DNA from: Synergistaceae bacterium UBA6101
Lineage (GTDB): Bacteria; Synergistota; Synergistia; Synergistales; Synergistaceae
DNA length: 57,903 nucleotides
Direction: 5' to 3'
Assembly: GCA_002428495.1 (NCBI GenBank)
Contig: DIWR01000013.1
Span: 1 to 57,903 of the forward strand
Part shown: piece by piece, positions 26,316-34,378 of the stretch
Numbering within the stretch: position 1 is the first letter of the stretch
Layout: every line of letters begins with the position of its first letter
Notes under the pieces: model-generated
Databases searched by the model: none
The model's input: the letters and a program-made list of their open reading frames with translations, nothing else
What the model was told of the DNA's origin: nothing
Position numbers and translations under genes: made by a program

Positions 26316-26764
26316 TGGTTCCTCCTCTTTAACGATCTTGAAACAATCAACATTAAAGTTTGGTGCCAATAAATTTCTCAGGAGACCAAGGGCATTATTT
26401 TTTTAATGAATATTAATATTCTAACTTGAAAGTAAGACATATAGAAGCATCGCACATAACGATCCAAATGTGCATTTAGATATTATCACCAATGTCCATA
26501 AGTATCCACAAGATGGCATCTAATTAAACAGGTATTTTGAATAAAAGTTGGGGATTTGGGAAAGAGTGTCGGATCAGTGCAGTTATGTTTAGGTTTTGAC
26601 AAGGTTCAAAGCCGCAGGCTCCCCGATTGAGGCACTCGGGAACGACGTGATGGGGGGCTCTGTTTTTTTTTATGGAACAATAGGGGTCAGACCAACAATA
26701 GGGGTCAGACCTACACAATTGACAAAATACTTTGTTTCCATAAAAATTGAGTCTGTTTATTGTT
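26316..26764. other. Spacer between hsdR and the RAYT remnant
   Basis: An A/T-rich upstream region of hsdR (26316-26560) with no clear promoter. It is followed by a REP-like CCCCGATTG...ACTCGGG hairpin near 26621-26641, a partial signature at about 26679-26694, and a full one at 26697-26724 in minus orientation. No gene is seen. Confidence 0.55.
26697..26724 (-). repeat. RAYT-associated signature repeat, minus orientation
   Basis: GTCAGACCTACACAATTGAC preceded by GGG. A half copy sits just before it (26681-26694), which makes a small tandem. The RAYT remnant begins about 40 bp downstream. Confidence 0.85.
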
Positions 26765-27453
26765 TGAAAATACAGCGATCAAGGAGGCGAAAACGAACGG
26801 GACACCTTTTGCAGGGACGCTACAAAGCTATACTGGTGGAAGCTGATGCCTACGCTGCCGAACTTTCCCGCTACATCCATCTGAATCCGGTCAGAGCGGG
26901 AATGGTCAGGTCTCCGGAAGAGTATCGCTGGTCGAGTTATCGTTATTACACAGAGGGAGGCGCTCCGTCCTGGCTCAAAACAGGATTCATTCTCGGATAT
27001 TTTGACACAGACCCCACGCAGTCTCGTATGGACTACAGGAATTATGTAACAGAAAAGGTCAACGGAGGCTACATTGACCCGCTTGCAGGAGCAGTAGCTT
27101 CGACCATATTGGGGAGCGAAGATTTTGTTCGCAGAATTAAAAAGAATGAGCTTGATGGAAGGACTTTGGACAGGGATCTTCCTGCGTTGACGGAACTTAA
27201 AGAAAAACCGGATCCGAAAATGATCCAAGAGGCAGCCCTGGAAATCTTTCCGGATGACAAAAGAACTGCGCGATTTGCCGGAATATATTTATGCCACCGT
27301 TACAGCGCGGCAAAGCTGAGGGAGATCGGACGCCTTTACCGGTTGTCTGATTCCGGCGTTACTCAGGCGAGAAGAAGATTTGAAGCAGCCATGAAGGCGG
27401 ATGCCCGATTGGGGAAAAAGATAGAAGAAGTGCTGGTGATTATTGGTCTGTGA
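26765..27453 (+). pseudogene. REP-associated tyrosine transposase (RAYT), N-terminus missing
   Basis: About 225 residues of a Y1/IS200-like REP-associated transposase. Recognisable parts are RTGHLLQGRYKAILVEADAY, the helix ELSRYIHLNPVRAGMV (whose tyrosine is the probable nucleophile), EEYRWSSY, and a DnaA-like helix-turn-helix at the C-terminus (YSAAKLREIGRLYRLSDSGV). The N-terminal part with the HUH metal site is absent. The open frame upstream runs into the signature repeat and a REP hairpin, so its ATG is not a real start. RAYTs move short palindromic REP sequences. This copy is inactive but explains the repeats around it. Confidence 0.85.
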
Positions 27454-27601
27454 GTGTAAAAGCCTTTCGATCCAGTCAGCAGCATTTTGAACCTTACAGG
27501 AGTTTTAGGAAGGTGACCCTTTGCAGCGCGCAAGCCGGCTCTATTGGAGCACACGACTGGCTCTAAGCCTCCGAGCCGGCGGCTCTGTCTCGCTGTGTTT
27601 C

Positions 27602-27671
27602 AGCAGATGCAGAAGCCGAAGTTCAACTGGGGAAAAAAGTCGAAGATATCCCCGAATTTTTGGATTTGTGA
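27602..27671 (+). pseudogene. 3' tail of a second RAYT-like gene
   Basis: The frame ADAEAEVQLGKKVEDIPEFL, then DL and stop, parallels the end of the first remnant (ADARLGKKIEEVLVIIGL). It is followed at once by a decayed signature repeat, so the signature lies downstream of RAYT tails as well as upstream. Confidence 0.45.
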
Positions 27672-27735
27672 ATTATGTAGGTCTAACCTCGCTGACTTAC
27701 TCAGCCACTTTATTTTTAACATAAAAACGTTTATA

Positions 27736-27813
27736 TTGAAGCGATAGCGTGTTTAAAATAAAATCTTACTTTATATTTTACATATAATAGTTGGTATTAA
27801 ACCTATTATATGT
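27736..27813 (+). promoter_or_regulatory. abiE promoter and operator-like inverted repeat
   Basis: TTGAAG (27736-27741), a 17-bp spacer and TAAAAT (27759-27764) form a likely promoter. Just downstream, ACATATAATAG (27780-27790) and CTATTATATGT (27803-27813) are perfect 11-bp inverted arms. AbiEi antitoxins are known to repress their own operon by binding inverted repeats, so this is the likely site. Confidence 0.5.
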
Positions 27814-27838
27814 TAATATCAAAGCAAGAGGTGGGGTC

Positions 27839-28609
27839 ATGAAATACTATGAGCGCTTGGTCGATCTAAAATGCTTTTCTCGGTCTGATGTTGAAAGATT
27901 GACAAAAAACAAGTACACAGCGGATTCCCTGATAAAGGAGTATAAGCGCAAGGGGTATATTGAATCCGTGCGACGCGATCTTTTTGTGGCCATAAGTATG
28001 GAAACAAAAGGGCCGGTCGCTAACCGCTACCTTATAGCAACAAATATATTGCGCGATAACTACATTTCACACCATTCGGCCTTTGAATATTACGGTTATG
28101 CAAACCAGGTTTTCTACGAAGTCTATGTATCCGGCGGAGGGCGTTTTGTTGACTTCGAATATGACAACATAACATACCGTTATGTTGCTTCTCGTATAGA
28201 AGCGGGTGTCAACCTGAAGAAAGATGGTGTCCGTGTAACGGATATTGAGCGTACGATCCTGGACAGTATGAATGACTTTGATAAAATAGGCGGTCTCGAA
28301 GAACTGCTGCGATGTTTGGAGCTTATGAACTATGCAGACGAAGAAAAACTTCTGCTTTACCTTGAAGCTTACCACAAGCAGGTCCTATACCAGAAAACGG
28401 GATATATCCTTGAGCACCTGAAAAAGCAGCTGCGCCTTTCTGACAACTTTTTCGAGGTTTGTAAAAGCAAGCTCAAAAGGAGCATCCGCTATCTTTATAC
28501 CGGAATAGAACATGAGTCTAACACCTTCAACAAACGATGGAACCTTGTCGTGCCACGGGACCTTATGAAACTCGTATCGAAGGGGGTGGACGTAAATGCG
28601 GACGTATGA
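27839..28609 (+). CDS. abiEi: AbiEi-like antitoxin (type IV toxin-antitoxin)
   Basis: A protein of about 256 residues. The N-terminal winged helix-turn-helix (FSRSDVERLTKNKYTADSLI, then KEYKRKGYIE) and a C-terminal domain with DIERTILDSM and AFEYYGYANQVF match AbiEi antitoxins, which repress the operon and protect against the partner nucleotidyltransferase. The frame extends 16 codons upstream, but the ATG at 27839 has GAGGTGGGG in front of it and fits the family start. Its end overlaps the toxin gene by 14 nt, a usual arrangement. Confidence 0.88.
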   Translation: MKYYERLVDLKCFSRSDVERLTKNKYTADSLIKEYKRKGYIESVRRDLFVAISMETKGPVANRYLIATNILRDNYISHHSAFEYYGYANQVFYEVYVSGGGRFVDFEYDNITYRYVASRIEAGVNLKKDGVRVTDIERTILDSMNDFDKIGGLEELLRCLELMNYADEEKLLLYLEAYHKQVLYQKTGYILEHLKKQLRLSDNFFEVCKSKLKRSIRYLYTGIEHESNTFNKRWNLVVPRDLMKLVSKGVDVNADV

Positions 28610-29540
28610 AAAAAGCAGGCTCTCCCAAGAGGCCCAAAAACTTGGGTTCATCCGCGATACATATGAGAAAGTCTGCCGACTCTCTTCAGTTTTAAGTTTC
28701 ATGCAAAGCGACCCGTTGCTCAAAGAGAGCTTAGCTCTCAAAGGAGGGACGGCTATCAATCTGACGATATTTGATCTGCCCCGTCTGTCCGTGGACATAG
28801 ACCTTGATTACGCAAAGAACAACAGCAGGGATGAGATGATGTCAGAGCGGATGGATATCACAGAGATAATTCGGAGGTATATGGCAGCTGATGGATATGA
28901 GATGAGCAACAGATCCAAAACATATCATTCACTTGACTCCTTCTTTTTCGTCTACACTAACTCTGCGGGGGTCAGAGACAATATCAAAATAGAACTGAAC
29001 TACTCGTTACGCAGCCATGTGTTTCCCCTTGAATACAGAAGCGTAAAAATGCATGGTTTGCTATCTGCTGCAAAGGTGTTCTCCGTTGCCCCAATGGAGA
29101 TATTCGCAGGCAAGATAATTGCGCTACTGTCTAGAGCCGCTGCCAGGGATCTATATGACATTAACAACATGCTTAACTATGGATTATTTGATGACGCTGA
29201 GCAAGATATGCTTCGCCGGTGTGTAGTTTATTACAGCGCAGTTTGCGGTGAGCGGGTACCGGATACCTTTGATGTTGACAGAATCGACAGCCTAACAAAA
29301 TATAAAATTAAAACGGATCTCTTCCCGGTTATCCGAAAAACAGAAAGGTTTGACCTTGCTGCAGCACAAGACGGAGTAAAGACATACCTGACAAAACTAC
29401 TCGTGCAGACTGAAGCCGAGCGTTCATTTTGTGATGCTTTCAGAAACAAAGATTATCGACCGGAACTGCTTTTTGACGGCGAAATGCTTGAACGCGTAAA
29501 GAATCATCCAATGGCACTTTGGAAGTGCCAAGAAATCTAA
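28596..29540 (+). CDS. abiEii: AbiEii/AbiGii nucleotidyltransferase toxin
   Basis: A 314-residue toxin of the AbiEii family (DUF1814), a nucleotidyltransferase whose activity stops growth after phage attack. The core motifs are LKGGTAINL near residue 47 and VDIDLDYA near residue 64, followed by IKIELNYS and the IFAGKIIALLSRAAARDLYD segment, which carries conserved lysine and arginine/aspartate residues. Length is normal and the frame is intact, so the abiE pair is probably functional. A signature repeat lies 39 bp after the stop codon. Confidence 0.9.
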   Translation: MRTYEKSRLSQEAQKLGFIRDTYEKVCRLSSVLSFMQSDPLLKESLALKGGTAINLTIFDLPRLSVDIDLDYAKNNSRDEMMSERMDITEIIRRYMAADGYEMSNRSKTYHSLDSFFFVYTNSAGVRDNIKIELNYSLRSHVFPLEYRSVKMHGLLSAAKVFSVAPMEIFAGKIIALLSRAAARDLYDINNMLNYGLFDDAEQDMLRRCVVYYSAVCGERVPDTFDVDRIDSLTKYKIKTDLFPVIRKTERFDLAAAQDGVKTYLTKLLVQTEAERSFCDAFRNKDYRPELLFDGEMLERVKNHPMALWKCQEI

Positions 29541-30076
29541 AATAATTTGTTAAAACCCGGTTCATTACTTAACTTATTGGGTCAGACCTACACATTTGAC
29601 ACTATGGGCGGATGCAGATCTATCCCTTCTTCTCCTTCGTCATTTTCACATTCTCCTGCTTTTTCTCCGCTTTCGGGATCTCCGGCGGATAGGGGGTGAT
29701 GCAGTAGGTCTGCATCGTCTCGGTCCAGGCTTCGTAGTCGCTCATCCCGGGGACTATCTTCTGCAAATTGATCATCTCTCTTTTCGTCATTTTTGCCAAC
29801 AACATTGCGAGTTTCTTTGCTTCCTCAGGGTCAGCGGTGGCATGCCGCCTGGCAAGCGATGGGCAAGCATGGGCAAGCAATTGGCAAGCGATGGGTTTAG
29901 TTCGAAAAGTTAGTAATAGACTTAGTTCGAAGACGGTGGATCATCCGGGGACGACGATAATGGACAAGGGTCTCAAGTTCTAACAACCGTTTCTCAATTG
30001 TATCGGCATTCTCACCGATGTCCTTCCGCTATCTTCTTTCCAAATATAAATTCTAATGGTATGCTTTATTTCATGC
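29541..30076. repeat. Spacer with signature repeat, GGCAAGC array and ORF debris
   Basis: A slightly changed signature in minus orientation (29579-29601), an unrecognised coding-like fragment (29620-29880, minus), a GGCAAGC array (29843-29893, four units 10-11 nt apart), the AACTAAACC-type segment inverted (29897-29931), and low-complexity sequence to the IS4-type element. Confidence 0.6.
29620..29880 (-). pseudogene. Unrecognised coding fragment
   Basis: The frame contains protein-like sequence (DPEEAKKLAMLLAKMTKREM, then LQKIVPGMSDYEAWTETMQ) ending in a lysine-rich tail. The apparent start lies inside a GGCAAGC repeat array, so the real N-terminus is missing or unknown. I do not recognise a family. 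It is probably a gene 3' end captured between a repeat array and the signature repeat. Confidence 0.3.
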
Positions 30077-30519
30077 TGTCCAAGATAGCGCGAATTCCCA
30101 AATGCCCTCCGGTAATAGCAAGGCTTTGTTAATCGTTCTTGGACGCATTTAAAACCAGGTTGTCCTTTATGGTTTTCTTGTTATTTTCCACTTCCTCGCT
30201 TTTGGCTGTCCAAATCTGTATACGTAATGCGTTTTCACTTGTACCGATAAATGTATTTACATTCAGTACCTATAAAAGAGCATCGCCACCAACTGGGCTT
30301 TTGACGTGAATCCCTTTGCATTACGGTCGTTTCCGTGTTTCATCACCAGCTGCTCAAAGCTTACTGAAGATAAAGAGATCTCAGATAGTATTTGACTGAA
30401 CAGGCTCATGCACTTTATCATTGTCTTGCCTCCGTGTTCTCTTTGGGAATTTTTGGTTTCGCAACTTAATGATATCCCAATTCCGGAGGCTTTACTATTT
30501 CATTTTACTATCTTGGACA
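30077..30519 (-). mobile_element. Internally deleted IS4-type element with 12-bp terminal inverted repeats
   Basis: TGTCCAAGATAG at 30077-30088 and its exact complement at 30508-30519 bound 443 bp. Inside, on the minus strand, are the start and one inner piece of an IS4-family (DUF4372-type) transposase with the middle and end missing. No target-site duplication was recognised. It is a MITE-like derivative that could move only if a full element supplies transposase. Confidence 0.7.
30263..30421 (-). pseudogene. IS4-family transposase, N-terminal remnant
   Basis: A 52-codon frame with GGAGG before the ATG at 30421: MSLFSQILSEISLSSVSFEQ, then RNAKGFTSKAQLVAMLFYR. It ends in a stop. Immediately downstream, in the same reading direction, NTFIGTSENALRIQIWTA follows (about 30190-30260). 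That sequence belongs some 250 residues further on in full DUF4372-type transposases. The catalytic middle is therefore deleted. Confidence 0.65.
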
Positions 30520-30664
30520 CGTGTGAATCTACTGATCTGCAGTCCATCTCCCGTTAAAGCTTCGTTTTAATGTATTACCAGTCAATGGAGAGGCCGGAAC
30601 GGCAATAATCATCTTCATGCGCGTCTGCCTTATTGAGGTATTATGGCCGCACATCATCAAACAT
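30520..30664. other. Short spacer after korB
   Basis: No gene and no clear terminator was seen between the IS4-type element and the korB stop codon. Confidence 0.4.
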
Positions 30665-31516
30665 TTACATTCGTTTACTCAGAAATTGCCTTATCTTGCC
30701 GTCTCTGCGTTTAAGATCCGCAGGAGAGGATATCAATTTCTCATCAAAGGTTGGGGCTTCCTTCTTGTAGAAAACCCCCAGGGGGATACGTGAATCGGAA
30801 TTATAGTCCCATTCCCGAATTGCATTAAACGCAGCTTGAAAATCGCCGGGATCATGGTTTTCTAATTCATAAACCCGCTTGGCATAGTATTCATAAAGAT
30901 TGTTAAAGGTCACACATACCTGAAGCACATCGACCAATGCGAATCCTTTGTGCATGATCGCCTCTCTAAATAAACGCGTTAAAAGATTCATACCTTGAGA
31001 GGTCCCGCGTGCCAGATAAGTCGCCTGGCTTGCCAGCATAAGTTCCAGAGGGTTTAAAGGGGATTCCATGCTGCCATTCGGGGTTGAACCGCCCTTGAAT
31101 CCCAACTCCGATGTGGGACTGTATTGAAAAGCAGTCAGGCTGTAAAGGCGGTTATTGTGGATAATGACCGTAATATCAATATTTCTTTTGGCGGCAAAGA
31201 TTAAGTGCTCAAGCCCTTCTCCATAAGCATCGCCGTCACCGGCGAAGCAAATGACCTTCAATCCGGAGTTGGCCATTTTAATTCCCTCGGCAATGGGTAT
31301 GCTTCTGCCGTGAATAGAATAGAAACTATTGACATTCACATAATCCACAATCTTGCCATGGCAACCTATCCCAGAGAGGAGGACAAATTTCTCCGGCGGG
31401 CAGTCTTCTTCACTCAATTCATTCAGGACTTTTTTGATCCCATTCAAGATCGCGAAATTGCCACACCCAGGACACCATGTGTTTGGGGTTGATGTATCCA
31501 GATTGCTCTGACTCAT
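30665..31516 (-). CDS. korB: 2-oxoacid:ferredoxin oxidoreductase beta subunit (TPP-binding)
   Basis: A 283-residue beta subunit that binds thiamine pyrophosphate and a 4Fe-4S cluster and decarboxylates a 2-oxoacid to its acyl-CoA, passing electrons to ferredoxin. Visible motifs are NTWCPGCGNFAI near residue 12 (cluster cysteines) and GDGDAYGEGLEHLIFAAKRN near residue 92, followed by NN (the TPP/Mg motif). It overlaps the alpha subunit gene by 4 nt. Sequence alone does not separate 2-oxoglutarate from other 2-oxoacids, so the gene symbol is by similarity only. It fits fermentative amino-acid catabolism. Confidence 0.9.
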   Translation of the reverse strand: MSQSNLDTSTPNTWCPGCGNFAILNGIKKVLNELSEEDCPPEKFVLLSGIGCHGKIVDYVNVNSFYSIHGRSIPIAEGIKMANSGLKVICFAGDGDAYGEGLEHLIFAAKRNIDITVIIHNNRLYSLTAFQYSPTSELGFKGGSTPNGSMESPLNPLELMLASQATYLARGTSQGMNLLTRLFREAIMHKGFALVDVLQVCVTFNNLYEYYAKRVYELENHDPGDFQAAFNAIREWDYNSDSRIPLGVFYKKEAPTFDEKLISSPADLKRRDGKIRQFLSKRM

Positions 31517-33186
31517 GCTATCTTCTCCTTCACTATTTTTTCCAGTTCGTCCAAAGTGAACGGCCGTCCGTCATACTTCAAGATCGTGTCGTCTACGTCT
31601 ATCCCATGAGCCTTGATCAGCCGCACTAATTGTCCAGTCGCATTATTTTCCACTGCAATCAGCTTTTTTATTCCTCTAATCGCCTCTCTGAAGGCATGTT
31701 CCGGAAAGGGCGAAAGCACAATGGGCTGAATGACTTTTAGTCCCAGTTTTTGCGCGATCTCCACGCAGATGCCCTTGGCAGAACCCCAGCAGAGCAGTGC
31801 CGTTGTCTGTTCCTCATTTCCGTAAGTTTTTACGGTAGGAAAACTCTTCAGTTCTTCGGCTAAATGTTTTTCCTTGCGCAGCCGTTTGTCCTGCATTTTT
31901 TTCGTGACGACGGCATCTTCGGTTGTTATGCCGGATTCATCATGCTCATAACCACTCACTTTGATAACGGCATTCTTATCGGGGACAAAGGCCAATGGGG
32001 AGATCCCTGTTTTGTTATCCTCATACCGCCGGTAACCGGTCGTCCCGTCCCAGAGGTACGGATCGTTTTCTTTTATCTCTCCGGTATCATTCACATCAAA
32101 ATTACTAATACCTTCATTGAGATTCTTATCCGTAAGGATGATAGACGGGATCTGGTATTTCCAGGCCAGATTCAATGCAGAGGCGGACCAGTAATAGGCT
32201 TCCTCCAGATCGCCGGGCGCCACAACAAAACGCACAAACTCTCCCTGCCCCGCATATAGGGCAAAATGTAAATCACTCTGACAGGAATAAGTCGGCAGGC
32301 CGGTGCTGGGGCCAGGTCTCTGCCCCAAAACAATAACTGTCGGTACCTCGCTCATGGCAGAGAGACTCAGACTTTCCGTCATCAGGCAAAAGCCGCCCCC
32401 GGACGTGCCAACCGCCGTCTTTCGACCTGCATAGGCAAAGCCAAGAGCCATTAAGATCACGCTGAGTTCATTTTCAGGATGGACCACTTTTAGGGAGAAT
32501 TCGTTTGCCTGTTCGGCAAGAAAATGTAAAAGCGCCGTAGTAGGGGTCATAGGATAACTCACATAAACCTCTAATCCACCTTTAATGAGACCCAGCCCCA
32601 TAGCCTGACTCCCGGAGATCAGCGGCAATATATCATGGACAGGAGGACTAATGCTCTCCATAAGCTCTGACGCGTCATAACCTTTTTTAGCTATCTTTAT
32701 GTTCTTATCTATACTTTTCGTGAAATTATCCCTGAGAACCTTTTCCAGCAGCTCAATTTTTATGCCGGCTGCCTTTGCGAACGCACCAATCAAACAAGTG
32801 TTGCGCATGATCTCAGGAGCATTCTCTTCCTTGACGAGTTTTACGGCTGGTATCGCCAGCGTTCGGATTTGCTTAGGAAGAGCAGCCTCTTTGAGGATTT
32901 CAGAATCACAGATAACTTTGCCGCTGTCGTCCAAACGCGTTTTATGTATATCAAGAGTTTCTTTGTTCAGACCTAAAAGAAAATCTATTCTGTCTCGATG
33001 GGCAGTTATCTTTGTTTGTGCAGCCCTTATTATGGAAAAGGTATGCCCTCCTCGGATCAGCGATGGATAATCGTGGTAGATGTAGACACGATAGCCGCTT
33101 TGATTGAGGAGATCTCCCAATACCAGCGCAGATTTATCAACGCCGGAACCGGCACTGCCGCCTATTAAAATAGAAAAATCCTGCAT
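31513..33186 (-). CDS. korA: 2-oxoacid:ferredoxin oxidoreductase fused gamma-alpha subunit
   Basis: A 557-residue subunit. Residues 1-185 are the gamma domain (GGSAGSGVDKSALVLGDLL, then IRGGHTF). Residues from about 200 are the alpha, pyrimidine-binding domain (GSQAMGLGLIKGGLEVYVSY, PMTPTTALLHFL, VIVLGQRPGPSTGLPT). The gamma-alpha order with a separate beta is the common two-subunit form. It works with korB in ferredoxin-linked oxidation of 2-oxoacids. Rubredoxin lies just upstream in the same direction, so a short redox operon is likely. Confidence 0.92.
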   Translation of the reverse strand: MQDFSILIGGSAGSGVDKSALVLGDLLNQSGYRVYIYHDYPSLIRGGHTFSIIRAAQTKITAHRDRIDFLLGLNKETLDIHKTRLDDSGKVICDSEILKEAALPKQIRTLAIPAVKLVKEENAPEIMRNTCLIGAFAKAAGIKIELLEKVLRDNFTKSIDKNIKIAKKGYDASELMESISPPVHDILPLISGSQAMGLGLIKGGLEVYVSYPMTPTTALLHFLAEQANEFSLKVVHPENELSVILMALGFAYAGRKTAVGTSGGGFCLMTESLSLSAMSEVPTVIVLGQRPGPSTGLPTYSCQSDLHFALYAGQGEFVRFVVAPGDLEEAYYWSASALNLAWKYQIPSIILTDKNLNEGISNFDVNDTGEIKENDPYLWDGTTGYRRYEDNKTGISPLAFVPDKNAVIKVSGYEHDESGITTEDAVVTKKMQDKRLRKEKHLAEELKSFPTVKTYGNEEQTTALLCWGSAKGICVEIAQKLGLKVIQPIVLSPFPEHAFREAIRGIKKLIAVENNATGQLVRLIKAHGIDVDDTILKYDGRPFTLDELEKIVKEKIA

Positions 33187-33213
33187 TTTTTCTCTCCCTC
33201 CTCTCCCTGTTGT

Positions 33214-33375
33214 TTAGTCTTCTTTAACAAAATCGCTTTTCGTGACACCGCAGACCGGACATCTCCAGGTGTCCGGCAGATCCTCAAATGCAGTTCCCTG
33301 ATTGATCCCCTGTGTATCGTCTCCCACTGCGGGATCATAAATATAATCACAGACTGTGCATCTATATTTTGTCAT
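33214..33375 (-). CDS. Rubredoxin
   Basis: A 53-residue rubredoxin, complete. Four cysteines, CTVC (residues 6-9) and CPVC (39-42), bind one iron, with the typical YIYDPAVGDD and LPDTWRCPVCG segments. It starts with ATG at 33375 preceded by GGGAGG, and ends 27 bp before korA. It is a small one-electron carrier. Next to korA/korB it may be an alternative electron partner of the oxidoreductase or belong to oxygen/peroxide defence; the position favours the first but does not prove it. Confidence 0.95.
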   Translation of the reverse strand: MTKYRCTVCDYIYDPAVGDDTQGINQGTAFEDLPDTWRCPVCGVTKSDFVKED

Positions 33376-33834
33376 TTCCTAACCTCCCTTTTGTTTAGTC
33401 TATTTTCAGAAAACTATTTGACAATTTAGAATATTCTTGTAAAACCGTATCACATCATTAATTGCTTATCAAGGGTGGATCAACTGAAAAGACACCATAT
33501 TTTACGAAAGACATCGCGGGGAATGACTAAGCAAACTTCAAGAACCCGGTCATAAGCTGAATTATGGAACTTGAAACTTTGTCTGAGCACACTGAACACG
33601 GAGACCTCCCAGTTTGTTCATTATTGTCTGACCGGGCCGCTTTAGAGTTCACCAGGCGAAACAGTATTTTAAGTGTAGCCGTTACATTTAGGGCGCAAAT
33701 TCTCCGTGGCTTTAGCCACCCACTCTCAACGTGGCTATTTTACGTCTTTTACCGGTTGACTATGCGCACAAAAGTGCTATTACTATGTCTCAAATGTAGC
33801 AAAAAAGTTCAAATTTATATAAGAGGGTGTTAAC
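33376..33834. other. Spacer between rubredoxin and relB
   Basis: Upstream part: the likely rubredoxin promoter (33397-33424, minus). Middle: no gene; one linker-plus-hairpin unit at 33697-33719 (AAATTCTCC, then GTGGC ttta GCCAC). Right part: a TTGACT box (33756-33761), a small palindrome GCACAAAAGTGC (33766-33777) and TACTAT (33781-33786), possibly the relB promoter and operator. Confidence 0.5.
33397..33424 (-). promoter_or_regulatory. Possible promoter of the rubredoxin-korA-korB operon
   Basis: On the minus strand TTGTCA (33424-33419), a 16-bp spacer and TAGACT (33402-33397), 22 bp before the rubredoxin ATG. Confidence 0.4.
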
Positions 33835-34095
33835 ATGCCTGAGTCAACAATGCTCCGTTATAGGATCGACGAGGATTTGAAAGAAGAAGCCGAGGCAGTA
33901 TTCAAAAGCATGGGTCTAAGCCCGCAGTCTGCAATCAAGCTTTTTTACAGGCAGACTGTGATCAGGAAGAAACTTCCGTTTCATCCTGTCGCTGAGGACC
34001 CCTTTTACAGCGAAGAGAACCAGAGGGTCTTGCTTGAATCTGTTAAGCAGCTAATAGAAGGAAAAGGCACGCCTCATGAGCTTATAGAGGCGTGA
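33835..34095 (+). CDS. RelB/DinJ-family antitoxin, apparently without a toxin
   Basis: An 86-residue RelB/DinJ antitoxin with an N-terminal ribbon-helix-helix (MLRYRIDEDLKEEAEAVFKS, then MGLSPQSAIKLFYRQTV) that binds its operator as a dimer, and a C-terminal tail that would wrap a RelE-type toxin. No toxin gene follows. After the stop there are only six codons, MDRIWS, before a stop; these look like the start of a RelE/YoeB toxin. The pair is probably broken and the antitoxin is an orphan. Confidence 0.85.
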   Translation: MPESTMLRYRIDEDLKEEAEAVFKSMGLSPQSAIKLFYRQTVIRKKLPFHPVAEDPFYSEENQRVLLESVKQLIEGKGTPHELIEA

Positions 34096-34378
34096 TATGG
34101 ACAGGATATGGTCTTGATGATCACTAATTAACGCAGCCGCCCTTAATGTGGCGGCTCTGTTGTAAGCGTTCGGCGGATAAAGTCAGACAAATTCTCCGGT
34201 AATTATTATTTCCGGTTTTAGCTTTATCCGGTAATAAATATTACCGGTTTGACTATTAGGTGCCTATTAAATTTCCCTTATGGGGCTCGAAACATTTGAC
34301 GTTTTTGTTAATTACAACAATAATTGCTCTATCGGATATATATTTGGGCAACTGAACTCTGATCGGAGGTTTGATGAC

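Larger units (their letters stand above)
27454..27838. other. Spacer with second RAYT tail and the abiE control region
   Basis: No intact gene. It holds an AGCCGGC-bounded segment (27530-27586), the tail of a second RAYT-like gene (27602-27671), a decayed signature (27668-27690), and the abiE promoter and inverted repeat (27736-27813). Confidence 0.6.

Noticed and set aside
26596..26764. Start of the RAYT gene at 26596
   Set aside because: The first 55 or so codons translate a REP hairpin and two copies of the signature repeat, not protein sequence of the family.
33564..33833. ORF of 89 codons before relB
   Set aside because: It spans a hairpin-repeat unit and the likely relB promoter and has no family resemblance.
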